From Piezodorus guildinii (Eukaryota > Arthropoda > Insecta > Hemiptera > Pentatomidae), in contig CM041294.1 in assembly GCA_023052935.1 (NCBI GenBank), forward strand, positions 15,301,791 through 15,365,790: DNA of 64,000 nucleotides, read 5' to 3'. Below the pieces are notes generated by a model. That model ran no database searches, had not been told where the DNA came from, and saw only the letters and a list, made by a program, of their open reading frames with translations. Both the position numbers and the translations under genes were made by a program. Shown here in pieces: positions 32,405 to 45,143 of the stretch; position 1 is the first letter of the stretch; each line of letters starts with the position of its first letter.

Positions 32405-33710
32405 TCTGGTATACGAAACACACGACTTTTATCACTAACCTCTGTTAGAAGAAATTATCGAACTTTCAAATAATGCTGGTACTGAAAAAAGTTTTTTTTT
32501 TAATATTTATTTATTGAAATTTACAACTGTAATTTATATTACAACAAGTAAATATGCTAAAAGATAAATCACATGAGACAGACTTGTTGAGGAGCAACCC
32601 AATGAAAGCACTCCAGTAACTATTTTAAACAAGAAGGTCTCGAGGCCTCTTCTTTTCAGACGCCTCGGATGATTATCAGGAATCGACAAGGAAGCAAGGG
32701 TTGGAGTGGGAATGGAGATTGTCATAGAAGGATTGATATCTAGTTCGGGCCAAATCAGCAACATATGGAACATTTAGGTCTTTAAGGATGATTTTATTTG
32801 TGACAAAGTAAGGAGCGTTGAGGGTTTTACGAAGGATTTTGGATTGTAAGGATTGGATACGGAAAGAATTCGATGGTTTAGTAGAGCCCCAAAGCTCAAC
32901 TCCGTAAGTCCATATAGGCCTTATGATGGTCATGTAGATGAGCCTTTTGTAGTTAAGTGGAAGGTTTGAGCCTCTGTCTAGTAAGTGTTGAAGTAATCGA
33001 AAGCGGCGGAAAAAAAAGATAAATAATAACGTTGGGTCTTTATTAATTTATGTGTTCAGATAAAATGATCTAACAATAAAAGAAATTATTATATACAATA
33101 ATCATTTAGTTTTTGGCGGTTTTTCATCATATTCCATTATATTATACAACTAACCTTATGCAAGATAATTTTTTTTTTAAATCCTTAACTTTCTAACGGT
33201 ATATACTATAGATTCATATTACTAATCTCATGTTCGCAAAAAATATGTTTGCTCTTTTTTCCTTTAACTTGTTATCTAATTCATACAATTTCTATCAAGA
33301 TAGTTATTTGTTTTTCAATCTACAAAATTAAAGGTACTTTAGCAGAACAAAATTTAAAATATTGGCATTTAAGTCTTGTCAGACTATTTAAATAAGGATA
33401 GAAACTTCATAAAATTAAAGTCCATAAAAGTTTACATCGATATAGTAATAGCGAGTTTAATCAAAATCGGCTCTAACCGTATGGATAAAGTAGGACTTCC
33501 AGTCAGCCGAGTTTAGTGAAAATGCTGTAACATCTCGGGCGTATTGCTGTCGTAAATATGTAATTTCAGTTTTATATGACTTTTATTTTTTGTGCTAGAC
33601 TTATCACATACGAACACACACACAGACCTTTTTGCGGGATTTGACCTTGGGATTCATTACGATCGCAATATTTCCCCTTACTATGTATTTCATATATATT
33701 TAAATGTATG
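32405..33710 (-). mobile_element. Old HINE copy split by a J1 insertion
   Basis: The hairpin end TCTGGTATACGAAACACACG and ACTTTTATCACTAACC begins at 32405. The element resumes after J1 at about 33010 and continues through ACATCTCGGGCG and (CA)n at 33616-33623 to CGATCGCAATATTTCCCCTT near 33680. It is more diverged than most copies. Confidence 0.85.
32492..33009 (-). mobile_element. Jockey-like LINE J1, copy E, inserted in a HINE
   Basis: A T run (32492-32502) and TTTACAACTG mark the 3' end. The RT thumb reads IRPIWTYGVELWGSTKPSNS at 32930-32870, then NAPYFVTNKIILKDLN and a frameshifted C-terminus. It is 5'-truncated at about 33009. GAAAAAAG-type sequence on both sides suggests a short target duplication, but the A run makes it imprecise. 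Confidence 0.9.
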
Positions 33711-35430
33711 TAAAAAGTAAGGTTACTATAAAAAACGTAAGCCGACGGCTTTGTAAGTTACATTTACATAAGTTACATATGCTGGTCAACTTTTAAGATT
33801 TTTGATTGAAATGATTGCAGATTTTGTTTGTGAATTTAAAATGCATTAGTATTTATTTATCATTTCTTTTGTTAGTTGATTATAAATTACTAGTAGTTTT
33901 TCAAGAGAGCAGTAATAAGATACGATTTTAAAAACAATTATAACATAATATTAGAACACTTTTTCATTTGAAGAATTCTTGTCCAGGGACGGAAAATGTT
34001 TAGTTGTAGCCCTAAAGATACCGTTGAAATTGGTAGAAACATCGTTAAAGTATATCCACTATGAATGATTATTAAACTATAATTTTTGACGAGCTCGACA
34101 GTAGCATTAAATCTGACAATTGCTAGTCTTAATGGAATTAATTCTGCTTAGAATTGTAATAATGTCACTCACGAGTGTGGACTGTTTAAGTAGGCAGTCC
34201 TAAACTTATCAAGTTATTTCCTTATTCAAGGAATTTTATTTAACTTCAACAGGATTACACAATTCGACAAAAACAAAGCGACTCACACTATCTACCAGGT
34301 AGAGAACGCTAGCAAACGGCTGTTATCAACTTATTAAAATTTAAATAAATTTATTTATGTAATGGTTGATATTATTAATTACTTCACCGTGCAGTAGATA
34401 CTGTAAACGTGCATAGGAATCGAATCCATGTGATCCCTATGCGGAACATGGTATTTGAAGTCTTTGAAATCGGAGTAGAGGCTCCCGAGATGGGTGGTGT
34501 AGGCTGAGGAGCCAAGAGACCACTTAGGAGATTTATACGGGAGAGTAGATTATCTGGTAGTGGCCGTCCTCTGCTAATTACAGGGGGCCCCCTTACTTAT
34601 GTCCCCTTGGCACCCCCTACACGCTCTACGTATATATTAAGGCTTTTTTCCCTTTAGGACCACTTAATTCCTTGCAAAGGGGGCAGATTTTTGGCTCTTA
34701 TTCAAAACGATACTTTTTTTCCTAAGGAAAAAACCTTATCTCTCATTATGTGTTTTGAGATAGCTTAATGCTACTTTGGGTAATAATCCATTCTTGGCTG
34801 CCTTTATTTTCTTTCTTTTTTCTAGGAATAGCTGGCTGGCTATAACATGATGTAGTCTATAATTGCATCTGTCAGTGCACTGCGTAGTAATAAAAAAATA
34901 AGTTAATTTTAATTAACAAATTAATTATGTCTTACGATGCTGAATCGGCTCCTGACGTTTCCTGGTTTTTCTTTGGTACACTCATTCTACGTATTTCGTT
35001 CATTTAGGTTTATTATATAGGTTGAGTTCATATAATTATATTGCACTGAACCTACTAACATTTGTTGAACAAAAATCAGAAAAGTCTGTTTTACATTATT
35101 ATAAGGTATTATTACATTATTATTATTTCTATTACATATTATAAGGTATAACATAGAAATCTGTTGATAAAGAAAGTAATTGTATTGTAAATTCATAACT
35201 TTTCAGGTCAATATCACATGTCATCAAGATTGATAAGTACGCTGTGTATGATAGCAACCCGATACAGTTGGGCAGCACTGTTTTGTTTCATTGTAATTTT
35301 GATAAAATGAAGCATTTCTCTATAGGAATATAAAGGTCAGAATGAGGTGATCTTGTTTCGAAGGAGTGGATTGACGATTTAAATTGCAGAAGACTGTGGA
35401 TATAGGGAGGTAGATATATATTAGATCTAT
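33711..35430. other. Long TE-poor stretch, no gene recognised
   Basis: The sequence is AT-rich, with a GC-richer island at 34400-34640. I see no known repeat, coding domain or RNA gene. It is one of the longer stretches in the window free of recognisable repeats. Confidence 0.35.
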
Positions 35431-36273
35431 TAGATCTTGAATATAATCTATCTTAACCTATATAATCTTAATATAGCTTTAGAATATGTCATGGAAAAGG
35501 TGTTGTGTACCGAGAAAGGCTTAAATATGGGTGACAAGATTCCAGTTTTGGGGTATGCCGATGATTTGGTACTGCTAGGTGAAGACACGGAAGCCATATA
35601 ACTAAATACAAGTATGTTAATAAAAACCGGTAAAGAAATAGGTCTCGAATTAAATACCGATAAGACGAAATATATGATTAGTAGCAGAAATGGTGGCGAT
35701 CTTGAAGATATTAATATTTCAGGGCATGCTTTTTAACACGTAGAGAAATTCAAGTATTTAGGTTCAATGATAACAAGAAAAAATGAAATCCAGGAAGAAA
35801 TAAAGTCCCGGTTAAAGGTGGGAAATGCGTGTTATTATTCAGTTGCTAAATTACTTAGCTCGCGGTTTCTGTCTAAAAAAAACTTAAAGGTTAGAATTTA
35901 TAAAACTATTATTCTTCCGACGGTTCTTTACGGATGTGAAACGTAGCCGCTTACTTTGAAGGATGAACAACGGCTTAAGGTTTTCGAAAATAAGGTAATG
36001 CGTAAAATATTTGGTCCGAAGAGAGATGAAGCCACTGGGGAGTTTAGAAGGTTTATGCACAAATGGGCGCGTAAAGTTGTTGGGTTCGGTGAGAAACGGA
36101 TTCCGAGAAAGTTGTTATTCGCTGAACCGACTGGTAGCCGTCCGAAAGGTAGGCCAAAGCGTCAATGGGAGGATTGCATTAAGGCTGATCTCGGCGGCCT
36201 GGGCTTGACCGGCGAACATTGGACGAGTCTGTGCAGGCGAAGTTTGGTGGTATCGGCATTATTATTACTATTA
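35431..36273 (+). mobile_element. LINE of the endonuclease/RT type with (ATT)n tail
   Basis: The palm box is seen as VLGYADDLVLLGEDTEAI near 35548-35600. It is followed, with stops and frameshifts, by KFKYLGSMI, LKVRIYKTIILPTVLYGCET and DEQRLKVFENKVMRKIFGPK (open 35956-36291). An internal deletion then joins GEFRR to MHKWARKVV, and the end reads RPKGRPKRQWEDCIKADL. The 3' end is an (ATT)n tail. TTAGATCTA at 35421-35429 and 36274-36282 is a candidate target duplication. The clade is not certain. The element is dead. Confidence 0.88.
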
Positions 36274-36282
36274 TTAGATCTA

Positions 36283-36938
36283 GAAGACTAAGATTCTCTT
36301 CTTCAGTATGCAAAACGCTACTATAAATCTAACTAGTTTCTAAGCCTATAAATTAAAAGCTGTATTTCAATAAATTTTCTTCGAAGGGGACAGTTAAGGC
36401 AAACAGAGTGACTCCTTTGGGAAATGCCCTAAAAGAGACCCCAGACAGGAAAGGTGGGAGCTAATGAACGGCAGAAGAGAGGAAAAGCGGCTACCGTGAC
36501 CGGAGATTTGTTAGAATGGACCAAGTTGAGACCAAAAAGAGGCTGATGAGGAGCTAGGCCGGCACATTGAGCACGAGTTAGTGTTCTGGGGTCCCTGTCC
36601 CCTGGGCCGCCCCTCCCGGCGATGGATGTTCCCAACCTCCAGTCTTCTAAGGTAGCCTTTGTATCTATGGTCGCTGGTATACTCCGGATTTACTCTCAAT
36701 TTTATCCTTCACATTTATTGCTAATTTACCATATTTTCGGACATTGGCCGTAAGACCTACATTTATTATCATGTTCAAAATACACTATGTTTTAAATATG
36801 TTTTTAAATTATAATATATACTATATTTTAAAAATATTTTTCAAAGTTGTACAACCTCCTATTTTTACTATCCTTAAACTATCAGCTGTTAAATTGTCAA
36901 AGAAAAACAAGAGAGAACTGTTGTCGTTGTTTTTTTTT
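36283..36938. other. Single-copy island, no gene recognised
   Basis: Positions 36380-36720 are GC-richer. The minus-strand frames here (to 36699) have no recognisable domain. Confidence 0.35.
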
Positions 36939-37829
36939 ACTTTCACTTACTATATATAGTAAGGGGAAGTATTGTGATCGTGAAAATTTTCGAATTCCAG
37001 TTTTCAACGGAAATACACGTTTTAGGGTCACCTGAGTCCAAATAACCAAGTACCGCAAAAAGGTGTGTGTGTGTGTGTGGTAACTCCCGGGCGGAAACGG
37101 TAAGTCCTAGGAAACTGAAATTTCATATTTAAGACAAATATACGCCCGAGACGTTACAAAACCTTTTTCATCAAAATGAGCTTATCAGAAGAGGCAGTTT
37201 ATACCATGCATTTTGCACCTTTTTTCGATTTTCTCGAAAACGGTTCCGACGATTTTGATTAAACTCGCTATATCGATGTAAAATTTAATGGGCTTTAATA
37301 TCATGTAGGTTTTATTTGGATAAAAATGGTCTGGCAGGGCTTAAATGCCGATATTTTAAATTTTATTGCCCTAAAGTACCTTTAATTTTGTAGATTCAAT
37401 AATAATAGCTAGATTATCTTGTTAACGCTGATGAAAAACTGGTAAATATATAAATTGAATAAATTCGATACCCAACTAAAGGAGAAAACAGAAAAAATAT
37501 TTTTTTAATGCAATTTTTCGTTTTTGAACATAAGAGCAGTAATATATATGTATGATATACCGTTGGAAAGTTAAAGATTTTAGAAAAATTATCATCTCAT
37601 ACACAAGCTTTTAAAAGTTATTGGAGAGTGATGAAAAGGAGATAAAACTTACTGATTATTTAAGTTAATAATATAATTGATTTTTTAATAAAACACATGT
37701 TTCTATAGAAATTCAGTTTGATTAACTCCTTAATAATTTCACGTATTTTTATCTCTAACTGTATTTGAAAATTCTTTCATTGATTTTAAAAACGGAGGTA
37801 AGTGAAAGTCGTGTGTTGCCCGAACCAGA
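36939..37829 (+). mobile_element. HINE copy, full length
   Basis: It starts ACTTTCACTTACTATATATAG, with (GT)n at 37063-37078, and ends GTAAGTGAAAGTCGTGTG, TTGCC and CGAACCAGA. T runs lie on both sides. It is a good reference copy for the family. Confidence 0.95.
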
Positions 37830-38936
37830 TTTTTTATTTATGCTACGGGTGCTGTAGACGATGCTGCAGTGAGAGTCCTAAGTATTGGTTGTCCTTTTTT
37901 AGCTAAAATAGGTTCATCAGCTCAGAACCACATTTCCTTATTAATCAGGTAACTGAATTGTGAAAAATAATTGTTTACTGTTTTAATTTCATATGATTTC
38001 CATTAACATCCATTCAAGGCAGATAAAAGCTTGATTGTCCCATATGCTATTTACTCCGTAGTTACTTTCAACAATTGAGACTTTATTTCCATAAGGTACT
38101 AAAGGACATTTTTTACTAAACTGATTTTTTACATATTTGTATTCTCATCATTTAGTTCTATCTAAATATTCTATTTGATGTTATCTAATGAATTCTCAAG
38201 TCCTTAAAAAAAAAAGATTTAGAAATGCGGTCATTTTCTAAAATTACTAATTACGCATTTATTTTCGTTCCAAATCGTTCTAAAAAAATTCATTTCATAA
38301 CTTTAATATGATGTTATTATTATAGTAAAAAAAATAATTTTAAATTTTAATGCGAAAAGACCCAAATTAGCTAGTTTAATAATATAGTAATGAGAGATTT
38401 TCGCGTTTCCTGTAAACTTTCCTAGAATAGATAATTTGGAAATCAACGTCTGAATTAATGACTGCCAACTGTCCAAGAGGAAGAGTTGCAAGGGAACAAT
38501 ATAAAAAGTCGTTATTTAGGATAAGGCTTTTTCACATCGATAATTTACATTAATGGGAAAGAAGACAGAGCGGAATTCCTTCCTAATGCTAAGTCAGGAC
38601 TTGGCCACAGGAAACAGCTAAAACCGAGGTTAAACCTCAACAGCGAGGAGCTGGACAGGAAACACCCTTCACCCTCTTTCCACCCTCTTCCTGATATTTC
38701 TTTAATACCGCCCCATTTCCTCTCGCTGACTCATTTCCTCCGAGTATTTCAATTGGCCAGAGTTCGTTTCAACCCCTCACCCTGAAATCGGAACCGATAT
38801 TTCGAATTCCAGGAATAAACACAGTTGCAAGTAAGCTTACCACAGGCAGAGGTAACTTTGATCAGTGGAGTATGGTAGCATAAATAAGACATATGTGCAA
38901 TTTAGTTGATTATTTATAACAATAATGAAAAAATGT
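37830..38936. other. Single-copy DNA with a GC-richer island
   Basis: Positions 38540-38830 are GC-richer, with a CCTCTTTCCACCCTCTTCC pyrimidine stretch. No gene or repeat is recognised in the remainder. Confidence 0.35.
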
Positions 38937-39775
38937 GGTGCGCGCAACACACGACTTTCAGTTACCTTCGTTGTTAATTAATTTAAAAGTTTCTTAGGAA
39001 TTTTCAAACATAGAGATAAAAATAAATTTTTAAAGAATTAATTCATATACCTATGTATGGCTCACGCAGCCGATCTGTAAATAAATAATTTATAAAAAAA
39101 AAAATAATAAAAATAAATAAAAAAAAAAAAAAATTAATTACATTGAATTTCAATAGAAAAATGTGTTTTATTAAATAATCTTATTAGATTATTATCTATG
39201 GGAATCATTTAGTTTTGTCACCTTTTCATCAATCTCCATTAACTTTAAAAATTGTGTGTACAAAATAATAATTTTTCTAAAATCTTTAGCTTTCAAACGG
39301 TATATCAATCGTCTATACTATTGCTATTATTCTAAAAAATATAAAAATTGAATACATTTTTTTTTTATAGATTATAATAGATATAGAATTCGTTCAACTT
39401 ATATATTTACCTGTTATTTAGCAATAGTAATGAGATGATATGGTCAATTTTATAGAATCTACAAAATTATAGGTACTTTAGAGAAAGATAACTTAAAATA
39501 TCGGAATTTAAGCCCTGTCAGACCTTTTTAATCAGAATGAAACCTACATGATATTAGCGCCCATCAAATTTTACATCGATTTAGCGAGTTTAATAAAAAT
39601 CGTTAGAGCCGCTTTTGAGAAAATCGTAAAACGGTGCAAAATGCATGGTATAAAGTTGGTCTTCTGGTCAGCCGATTTTGATGAAAAAGTTTTTGTAACA
39701 TCTCGGGCGTATAGCTGTCTTAAATACAGAATTTCAGTTTCATAGGACTATTCGTTTTTACGCTGGAGGTACCAG

Positions 39776-39833
<58 letters not shown>
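38937..39833 (-). mobile_element. HINE copy, diverged, ends in a long (CA)n
   Basis: It starts TGTGGTGCGCGCAACACACG and ACTTTCAGTTACC and runs to a 50 bp (CA)n at 39779-39830, then stops. The palindromic 5' terminus is replaced by a SINE. A short retro-insertion lies within it (39044-39131). Confidence 0.88.
39044..39131 (+). mobile_element. Very short LINE 3' tail insertion in a HINE
   Basis: The sequence CATATACCTATGTATGGCTC plus ACGCAGCCGATCTGTAAATA leads into a long A-rich tail. The 8 bp duplication AATTAATT (39036-39043 and 39132-39139) flanks it, and the HINE sequence is continuous without it. This shows a retrotransposed 88 bp fragment, but the source LINE is not identified. Confidence 0.8.
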
Positions 39834-39898
39834 CTTGCATTAACTGAGAAAACAACGTGATCGAACAAATTTTCCCCAACCTGAAGAAAAAAAAAAAC

Positions 39899-40198
39899 TT
39901 GTACCTCTACAGCCCGTGAACGGTCTTGGGCTCGGTACACATAGAGATTCGTACTGTTTCTAGGCCAACGGCCGTGCAATGAGGTGATTAGGCCAAGATC
40001 ACGGTCAGTCGCCAGGTTTTCCCAATTTTTGGTTACCCACTTTATAGAGGCTGGGTCTGCCCCAGGAGGGTCTCCATACCCTTAGGTCGCCCCCCGGCTG
40101 AAATAACAGAATAAATAATATTCTGTCATAACCGGGATTCGAACCCAGGACCCGGCACAATAGATTAGCGCTCTATCTACTAGACCACGCCGCTCCCC
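39899..40198 (-). mobile_element. tRNA-derived SINE S2
   Basis: The minus strand starts near 40198 with GGGGAGCGGCGTGGTCTAGT, containing a box A-like TGGTCTAGTAGATAGAGCG, then box B GGTTCGAATCCCGG. A body of about 200 bp follows with GGCGACTGACCGTGATCTTG and CCGAGCCCAAGACCGTTCAC. It ends near a T-rich run at about 39899. The head looks like a tRNA with an intact box B, but the acceptor side does not pair, so it is a SINE and not a tRNA. Confidence 0.85.
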
Positions 40199-41184
40199 AA
40201 TTCGCCACAACACATTTTTAAAATGTATACTAGCCTCTGTTAATACTCTTTAGAAATTCGCTATACAGTACTTATAATAATCAAAAGTTTCAATTGGTAT
40301 GAAGATCCTTTATTAATTCTTTACTGTCCAAAGTATCAGCAAATAATGTTGATTTGTATTAATTTCTCATTATCATCCTCAGTATTTTCACTCAAGCTGA
40401 TCCCAGTATGGCATTTAAATTAGCAAACTACTAACGTAGGGTTTCAGACTGCAAAAAATATAACATCCAATTCCGTGATTATTGACCATTGGGAAAAAAC
40501 CTTAGGTTTTTTCAAGAGCCAATCACTCGAAGCGGATAAATTTTGGACCGTCTGAAAACCATCAAAAAGGTTATAAGAAAAATAAAACTCGATAATCAAG
40601 ATTTGCATAAACATAATGTATTTCACCACCCATTCATTACATTGAATCCGTGTTCCGAAACGTCATTCGAGTCGTTCCACATTTTAGAATTAATTACTTG
40701 CTTTCTATTTTTAGGTTTTTGTATATTTTGCTTGTGTTGGTGTGTACACTGATTTATTTACTACTATAATTTGTGCCTTTCCTTCTTATTGTTAATCATT
40801 ATATCGAACTTTCAACACTCGAATTATAATATTTGAATGAATTGCCTTAAGAAATAAGGAGAATTACCTGATTAGTTCGATAAAAGAGAAAAAAAATCAT
40901 TCCAGAGTTAAATTAAAAAAAAACTTGATAACTTTCAAGACCATTACTCCGAATCAATTTTACGGATGTAATTTTATAATTTTAGTTTAGATTATAGAAC
41001 ATCTTTAAAAAATTAAAAATGACAATACATGAGGTTGAACTGATGGTGTTCATTATAAAATAACAAAATTCAATCCAATAAATTGTACATCATATTCATT
41101 CCAACATGAATTGATAGTAATCTTGAATTATATGTGTTACATTATACGTTTTAATTATCAATATATTTTTTTTTTAAATTTCAG
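40199..41184. other. TE-poor AT-rich DNA, candidate intron
   Basis: No repeats or frames recognised. It ends in a pyrimidine-rich TTTTTTTTAAATTTCAG that could be a 3' splice site. Confidence 0.3.
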
Positions 41185-41222
41185 ATCCTGATAGAAAATT
41201 CAAAACAGGAGGATGCGGTAAG
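41185..41222 (+). CDS. Candidate host micro-exon (unconfirmed)
   Basis: A T-rich tract and TTTCAG precede 41185. Two good donors follow: GCG|GTAAGG after 41217 (33 nt exon) and AAG|GTAAAT after 41222 (38 nt exon). In one frame it would read PDRKFKTGGCGK, in another ILIENSKQEDA. The stretch is GC-richer than its surroundings and lies in TE-poor DNA. I do not recognise the protein. AT-rich DNA yields such splice-like contexts by chance, so this is a weak call. Confidence 0.25.
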
Positions 41223-42279
41223 GTAAATTAATTTTAATTTAACTCTATCAATATCAACTACTTTTGATGCAACGTTTCTACCGTTAAAGACTGTTTTTTT
41301 TTTCTTTTTAAAATTAGAATATCGTTTGTCAGGATTGCATTTTTTTCAAATAAACCCAAATGAAGTCTGTTGGTATGGATTATTCGCATTTCATGAAAAT
41401 ATATTTTATTACATATAAATTTTTCTCAAAATAAACATGATTTTTTCAAAAATATATATGATTTATCAATCAATGAACGCTTCACCAATTTTTATGAGTC
41501 TAATTTAGTTCTATATAACTATTTAAACGGTTCCAATGTGACTTTATGGGTATGTAGTTTGATTTCGATGCCATTTCGATTAAAAAATGAACTGCAATAA
41601 ATCATTGAATAAACCAGAATCGACCTTAACTGACCATGCAGTTTTATAAGTAGAGAACGCTAATGCATCTTCCCTGAGGGATTGGAAACAAAAGTCATTT
41701 GTAGTATTTTTAATTAATGAAGTTTAATTATTTTTATTTACACGTGCATATATACGAACTATATGATGAGTAACATTCATTCTATAATGATAGATTTAAA
41801 GTCGGCGTTTTTAAAAAAAAATACATTTTTTTTCTAATCCTACGTGATTAATGTAGTTAAAGAACCATTTTTTCACGTGTGTGGGGATACCAATGTTTGG
41901 CATTCAAAACTGAAATTTCATATCTGAGATAAAGATGTGTTGTCGAATTTATCACCAAAATTGACTTGCCATCGAAAACTGACAAAGTGGCCTTGATTTA
42001 ATAAGTTATGATATGAGACAATTTATAATTTAATCTAAGTTTTTCATCGCAAAAATAGTCTAGAATACAGCATTATCGATATTGCATCACTTAAAGTATT
42101 GCAATTAACTACTTCGTATTACAATTAGCCTTTAAAATGTATAAGTATATTTTATGGAACGATTTCTTAAACAGCTAAAAAAAAAAAAAAAAGAAAAAAA
42201 AATTGTACTAGTAATACTAATAGGTAACCAAGAAGTCTTAGAAGTGAAGGGAAATGAAAAAATCCCAGAAGCAACTTGT
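41223..42279. other. TE-poor AT-rich DNA, no gene recognised
   Basis: A possible very old HINE trace (AAACTGAAATTTCATATCTGAG at about 41910) is the only repeat-like word. No frame or RNA is recognised. Confidence 0.3.
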
Positions 42280-42450
42280 TTTTGTTTTATTCATTTACGG
42301 TGGGAGTTCTAAATTTTGCCTATCGAGGTTTAATTACGGATCTTTAACGAGTAGCTGACATCGCCCTTGCTCGAGACCCTGGCCGGGTTGGAACCAGCGA
42401 CCTTGGGCAAAGAATCCTTTTATGCTAGCCACTACACCATAGGTGACCCA
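42280..42450 (-). mobile_element. tRNA-derived SINE S1, copy b
   Basis: The minus strand has TGGTGTAGTGGCTAGCATAA (box A), then GGTCGCTGGTTCCAACCC (box B). Body words shared with copy c follow (GCGATGTCAG, AAAGATCC, GGCAAAATT). The middle of the body is deleted relative to copy c. Confidence 0.82.
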
Positions 42451-42835
42451 TGATTTCCTTCTAGTTTGATTATGGTTGCCTCCTATGTGTCAGGCGTCTG
42501 AAACAATGACATGATACTCAAGAGACTAATGAATCGTTTTATTATATTGTATGTTGAATTCCAAGACTTTACCATGTTTCTAGCAGGTACTCCGAGTTGA
42601 TGTGACTCTACCCTTCTTTCTGTTAGCAATACCACCTTGATGTCTTTCTTTTTCGATCCTTCAAAACAAGAAAACCTTACATACTCGATATGTCTACCAT
42701 GTTGTCTTCTGTCCATTCAGTAAATACGAGATCACAACCCATTAACTTGTGTGGCCTCTTAGATCCGCTTCCTTCGGAAAGACTTTTGTCATTCCTTCTA
42801 CCTTATCACGGAATTCATTGTCTATATTCATTCGT
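42451..42835. other. Unassigned; one short minus-strand frame
   Basis: A 77-residue minus frame (42716-42483) reads VKSWNSTYN and VVLLTERRVESHQLGV but matches no family I recognise. It has no promoter or splice support. Confidence 0.25.
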
Positions 42836-43070
42836 CGGTTGGTTGGTTGTTATATTTTATTGGCACAAAACATCTCGGTCATCAGTGCCAGACACTTTTT
42901 TAGAAATCAGTTTTAGGTTAAATAATGAACAATAATTTTACTTAAAAACAAATAACAACAAATAGTTGAAAACAATTAATTATAAGAATAATCACTAGTA
43001 AGAATAAATGTAACAGCATTAGTAAAAGATAAATATATATCAGGTTAAATAAAAAATTAAAATAAAAAAA

Positions 43071-43115
<45 letters not shown>

Positions 43116-43510
43116 GTGTGTGTGTGTGTATTATAAAGTTTAAAGTTAAAATATAGTATAATTAGATTATAATAATTAGATTATTAGTATAAATAAAGTT
43201 AAAAAAAAAATAAATTAATTTAGAAAATAAAATAAAATGATAATAATTTAAAAAAATAATAATAATAGTAAAATAAAATTTTCAAATCTGCTTGTAAAAT
43301 TCTATTTCAGTAACAAAGCACATCAATTCTATTTATATCGTTCCCCAAAGCAAACGCGACATTGAGTGGTATTCCCCTTTGGTTCAATTTTCTTGTGTAG
43401 AAGGGACATTCTTCGAAAATCTGAGTAATTGTTAGGGTTCTCCTACAATGTTGACATCTTGGGAGTCTCTGATTCATCCGTCAAGCCACATCATTAACTA
43501 ATTTCAAACA
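42836..43510 (-). mobile_element. I-like LINE 3' end
   Basis: The minus strand from about 43478 encodes RLPRCQHCRRTLTITQIFEE then CPFYTRKLNQRGIPLN. The CxxC...H/T...EECP pattern is the cysteine-rich motif at the C-terminus of I/Jockey-group ORF2 proteins. Beyond a stop near 43290 lies an AT-rich 3' UTR. It contains (AT)n/(GT)n at 43075-43130 and ends with a GGCAC...GTGCCAATAAAATATAAC signal and a CAACCAACCAACC tail (42850-42836). It is strongly 5'-truncated. Confidence 0.78.
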
Positions 43511-43542
43511 CCAATTATTTCTCTATCTCCTAAACTCTTACA

Positions 43543-43584
<42 letters not shown>

Positions 43585-44639
43585 TATGTAATATTTAAAG
43601 TCATAGATGAAAACTAATCGTTGCTAAGAAATCTTAAGTCTCATAAGATCAGACAAAAAATAATAATTTTGTACATTTTTTTTATTCCTAAGGAGCTATT
43701 CCTTCGAGAATAAAATTTATTTTCATTTCATTAATAATTTCTTCATTCAGATTATTTCATTAGATTATTTAGAAGAATTAGAAGGATTTTTGAACTGTAA
43801 AATAGTATGGGGGAGTTCTGTGATGCGCGTACCAGACTTCCAAATTCGTATTGCTTTGAACCCTGGAACCAACTGGTAATGATATCGATTAGAGTAGAAG
43901 ACAAGCCCGAAACCAAATCCATCGGGCCGATAATGTAGCAAATGGACAGAAGTTGTGCCGGATAAGGAAACTGGGTGGGAGCAGTTCTTGGGAACAAGGC
44001 TCTTCACTCTCAGCCCCAGGCGCAATTACTCAGGGCACACAGTATAGCCACAATTTCTTCTTTTTACAGTCCGACAAGGATCCCTACTTAAAATGTTTAA
44101 GGGGAAATATGTATTATAGAATGGGTTCCTAACCGATGAAGGTGTTCTTTTTTTATTGGCTTGCTCGATTTACCATAAGCATCGAACCATTGCTTGGTTA
44201 CGAACAGCTGTGCTTTATTTTTATTTTTTATTTATACTACCGAGAATTTTATATTTGTGTTTTTTTTTATGTGTTCGCTCATTCTTCACAGAAGTCTTCT
44301 TTTAAATTTTATTATTTTCCTTCTTCTTTTTTTTAATGTATATTATTAATCTATTTTATGTATAGCAACCTTTAATAAATATACATTTTTTTTCTTAATT
44401 CTTTACAAAAAAAAAAGGAATTACTTTTCAAACAGATGAAAAAATGATAAAACAAAACATTCTCAATTTTCTTGTATATGGGGTGTTGAATTTTCACCTA
44501 ACCTCTATAATTTTGTGATTTAATAACCCTTCCCAACTTCCGTGCTAGATAGCATTGTGGACTTATTTATAAAATAAAATCGACTTGGCTAAAAAGAAAA
44601 TATCTATTAAACTTGATATTTTTTATTAAAATAAATTCT
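43511..44639. other. Single-copy DNA with (AT)n and a GC-richer island
   Basis: (AT)n lies at 43548-43580. Positions 43790-44040 are GC-richer, and overlapping minus frames there have no known domain. No gene is supported. Confidence 0.35.
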
Positions 44640-45143
44640 GTTGTATTAAAACTTGAAATAATTCAAAATCTATCAATGCGGATAATTAACAATTACCTCC
44701 GCTACACTAAAATATCATCTATGCTCCAGGACTTACAGCTTCCAACAATTAAACATTTTGTCCATACTCAAACAGCTTCTTACTTCAGTAAAACACCAGT
44801 CTCCAAAAATCTATTAATAAAGGAAATCGGTGACTATAATAAAGCATCTCTAAAACGCTGCACTCATAAAAGAACTAAACATGTGTTACTAACTTAAGCT
44901 AGTTTATTTTTAATTTATAATTTTATATTATCAATTATGTTATCTGTTTTTATTAGTAGGTGTTTGTATAATTTTTTCTACAACCATATATAATCACAAT
45001 TTAATTTTACCACTAATTATGGATTAGATAATTAGATTATAACTACCAAATGAACCAAACATTTGCTGATTCTAAGGATGTCTCATCCGAAATCATTTAT
45101 AAATATTTTGTCAATATGTAAAAATGTAAATAAAGTTTATTTT
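44640..45143 (+). mobile_element. Jockey-like LINE J4, C-terminal fragment
   Basis: The open frame 44613-44897 reads LKLEIIQNLSMRIINNYLRY, TKISSMLQDLQLPTIKHFVH and ASLKRCTHKRTKHVLLT stop. This is the same architecture as the J1-J3 C-termini (IQ..LR.I.NAPYY, DL..P.., LKR...RDLL) but a separate family. An A/T-rich 3' UTR ending near TGTAAATAAAGTTTATTTTC supplies a polyadenylation signal. It is 5'-truncated. Confidence 0.82.

Noticed and set aside
40115..40198. Possible tRNA gene with GGTTCGAATCCC
   Set aside because: Box B is good, but the acceptor ends do not pair and a SINE body follows. It is called SINE S2.
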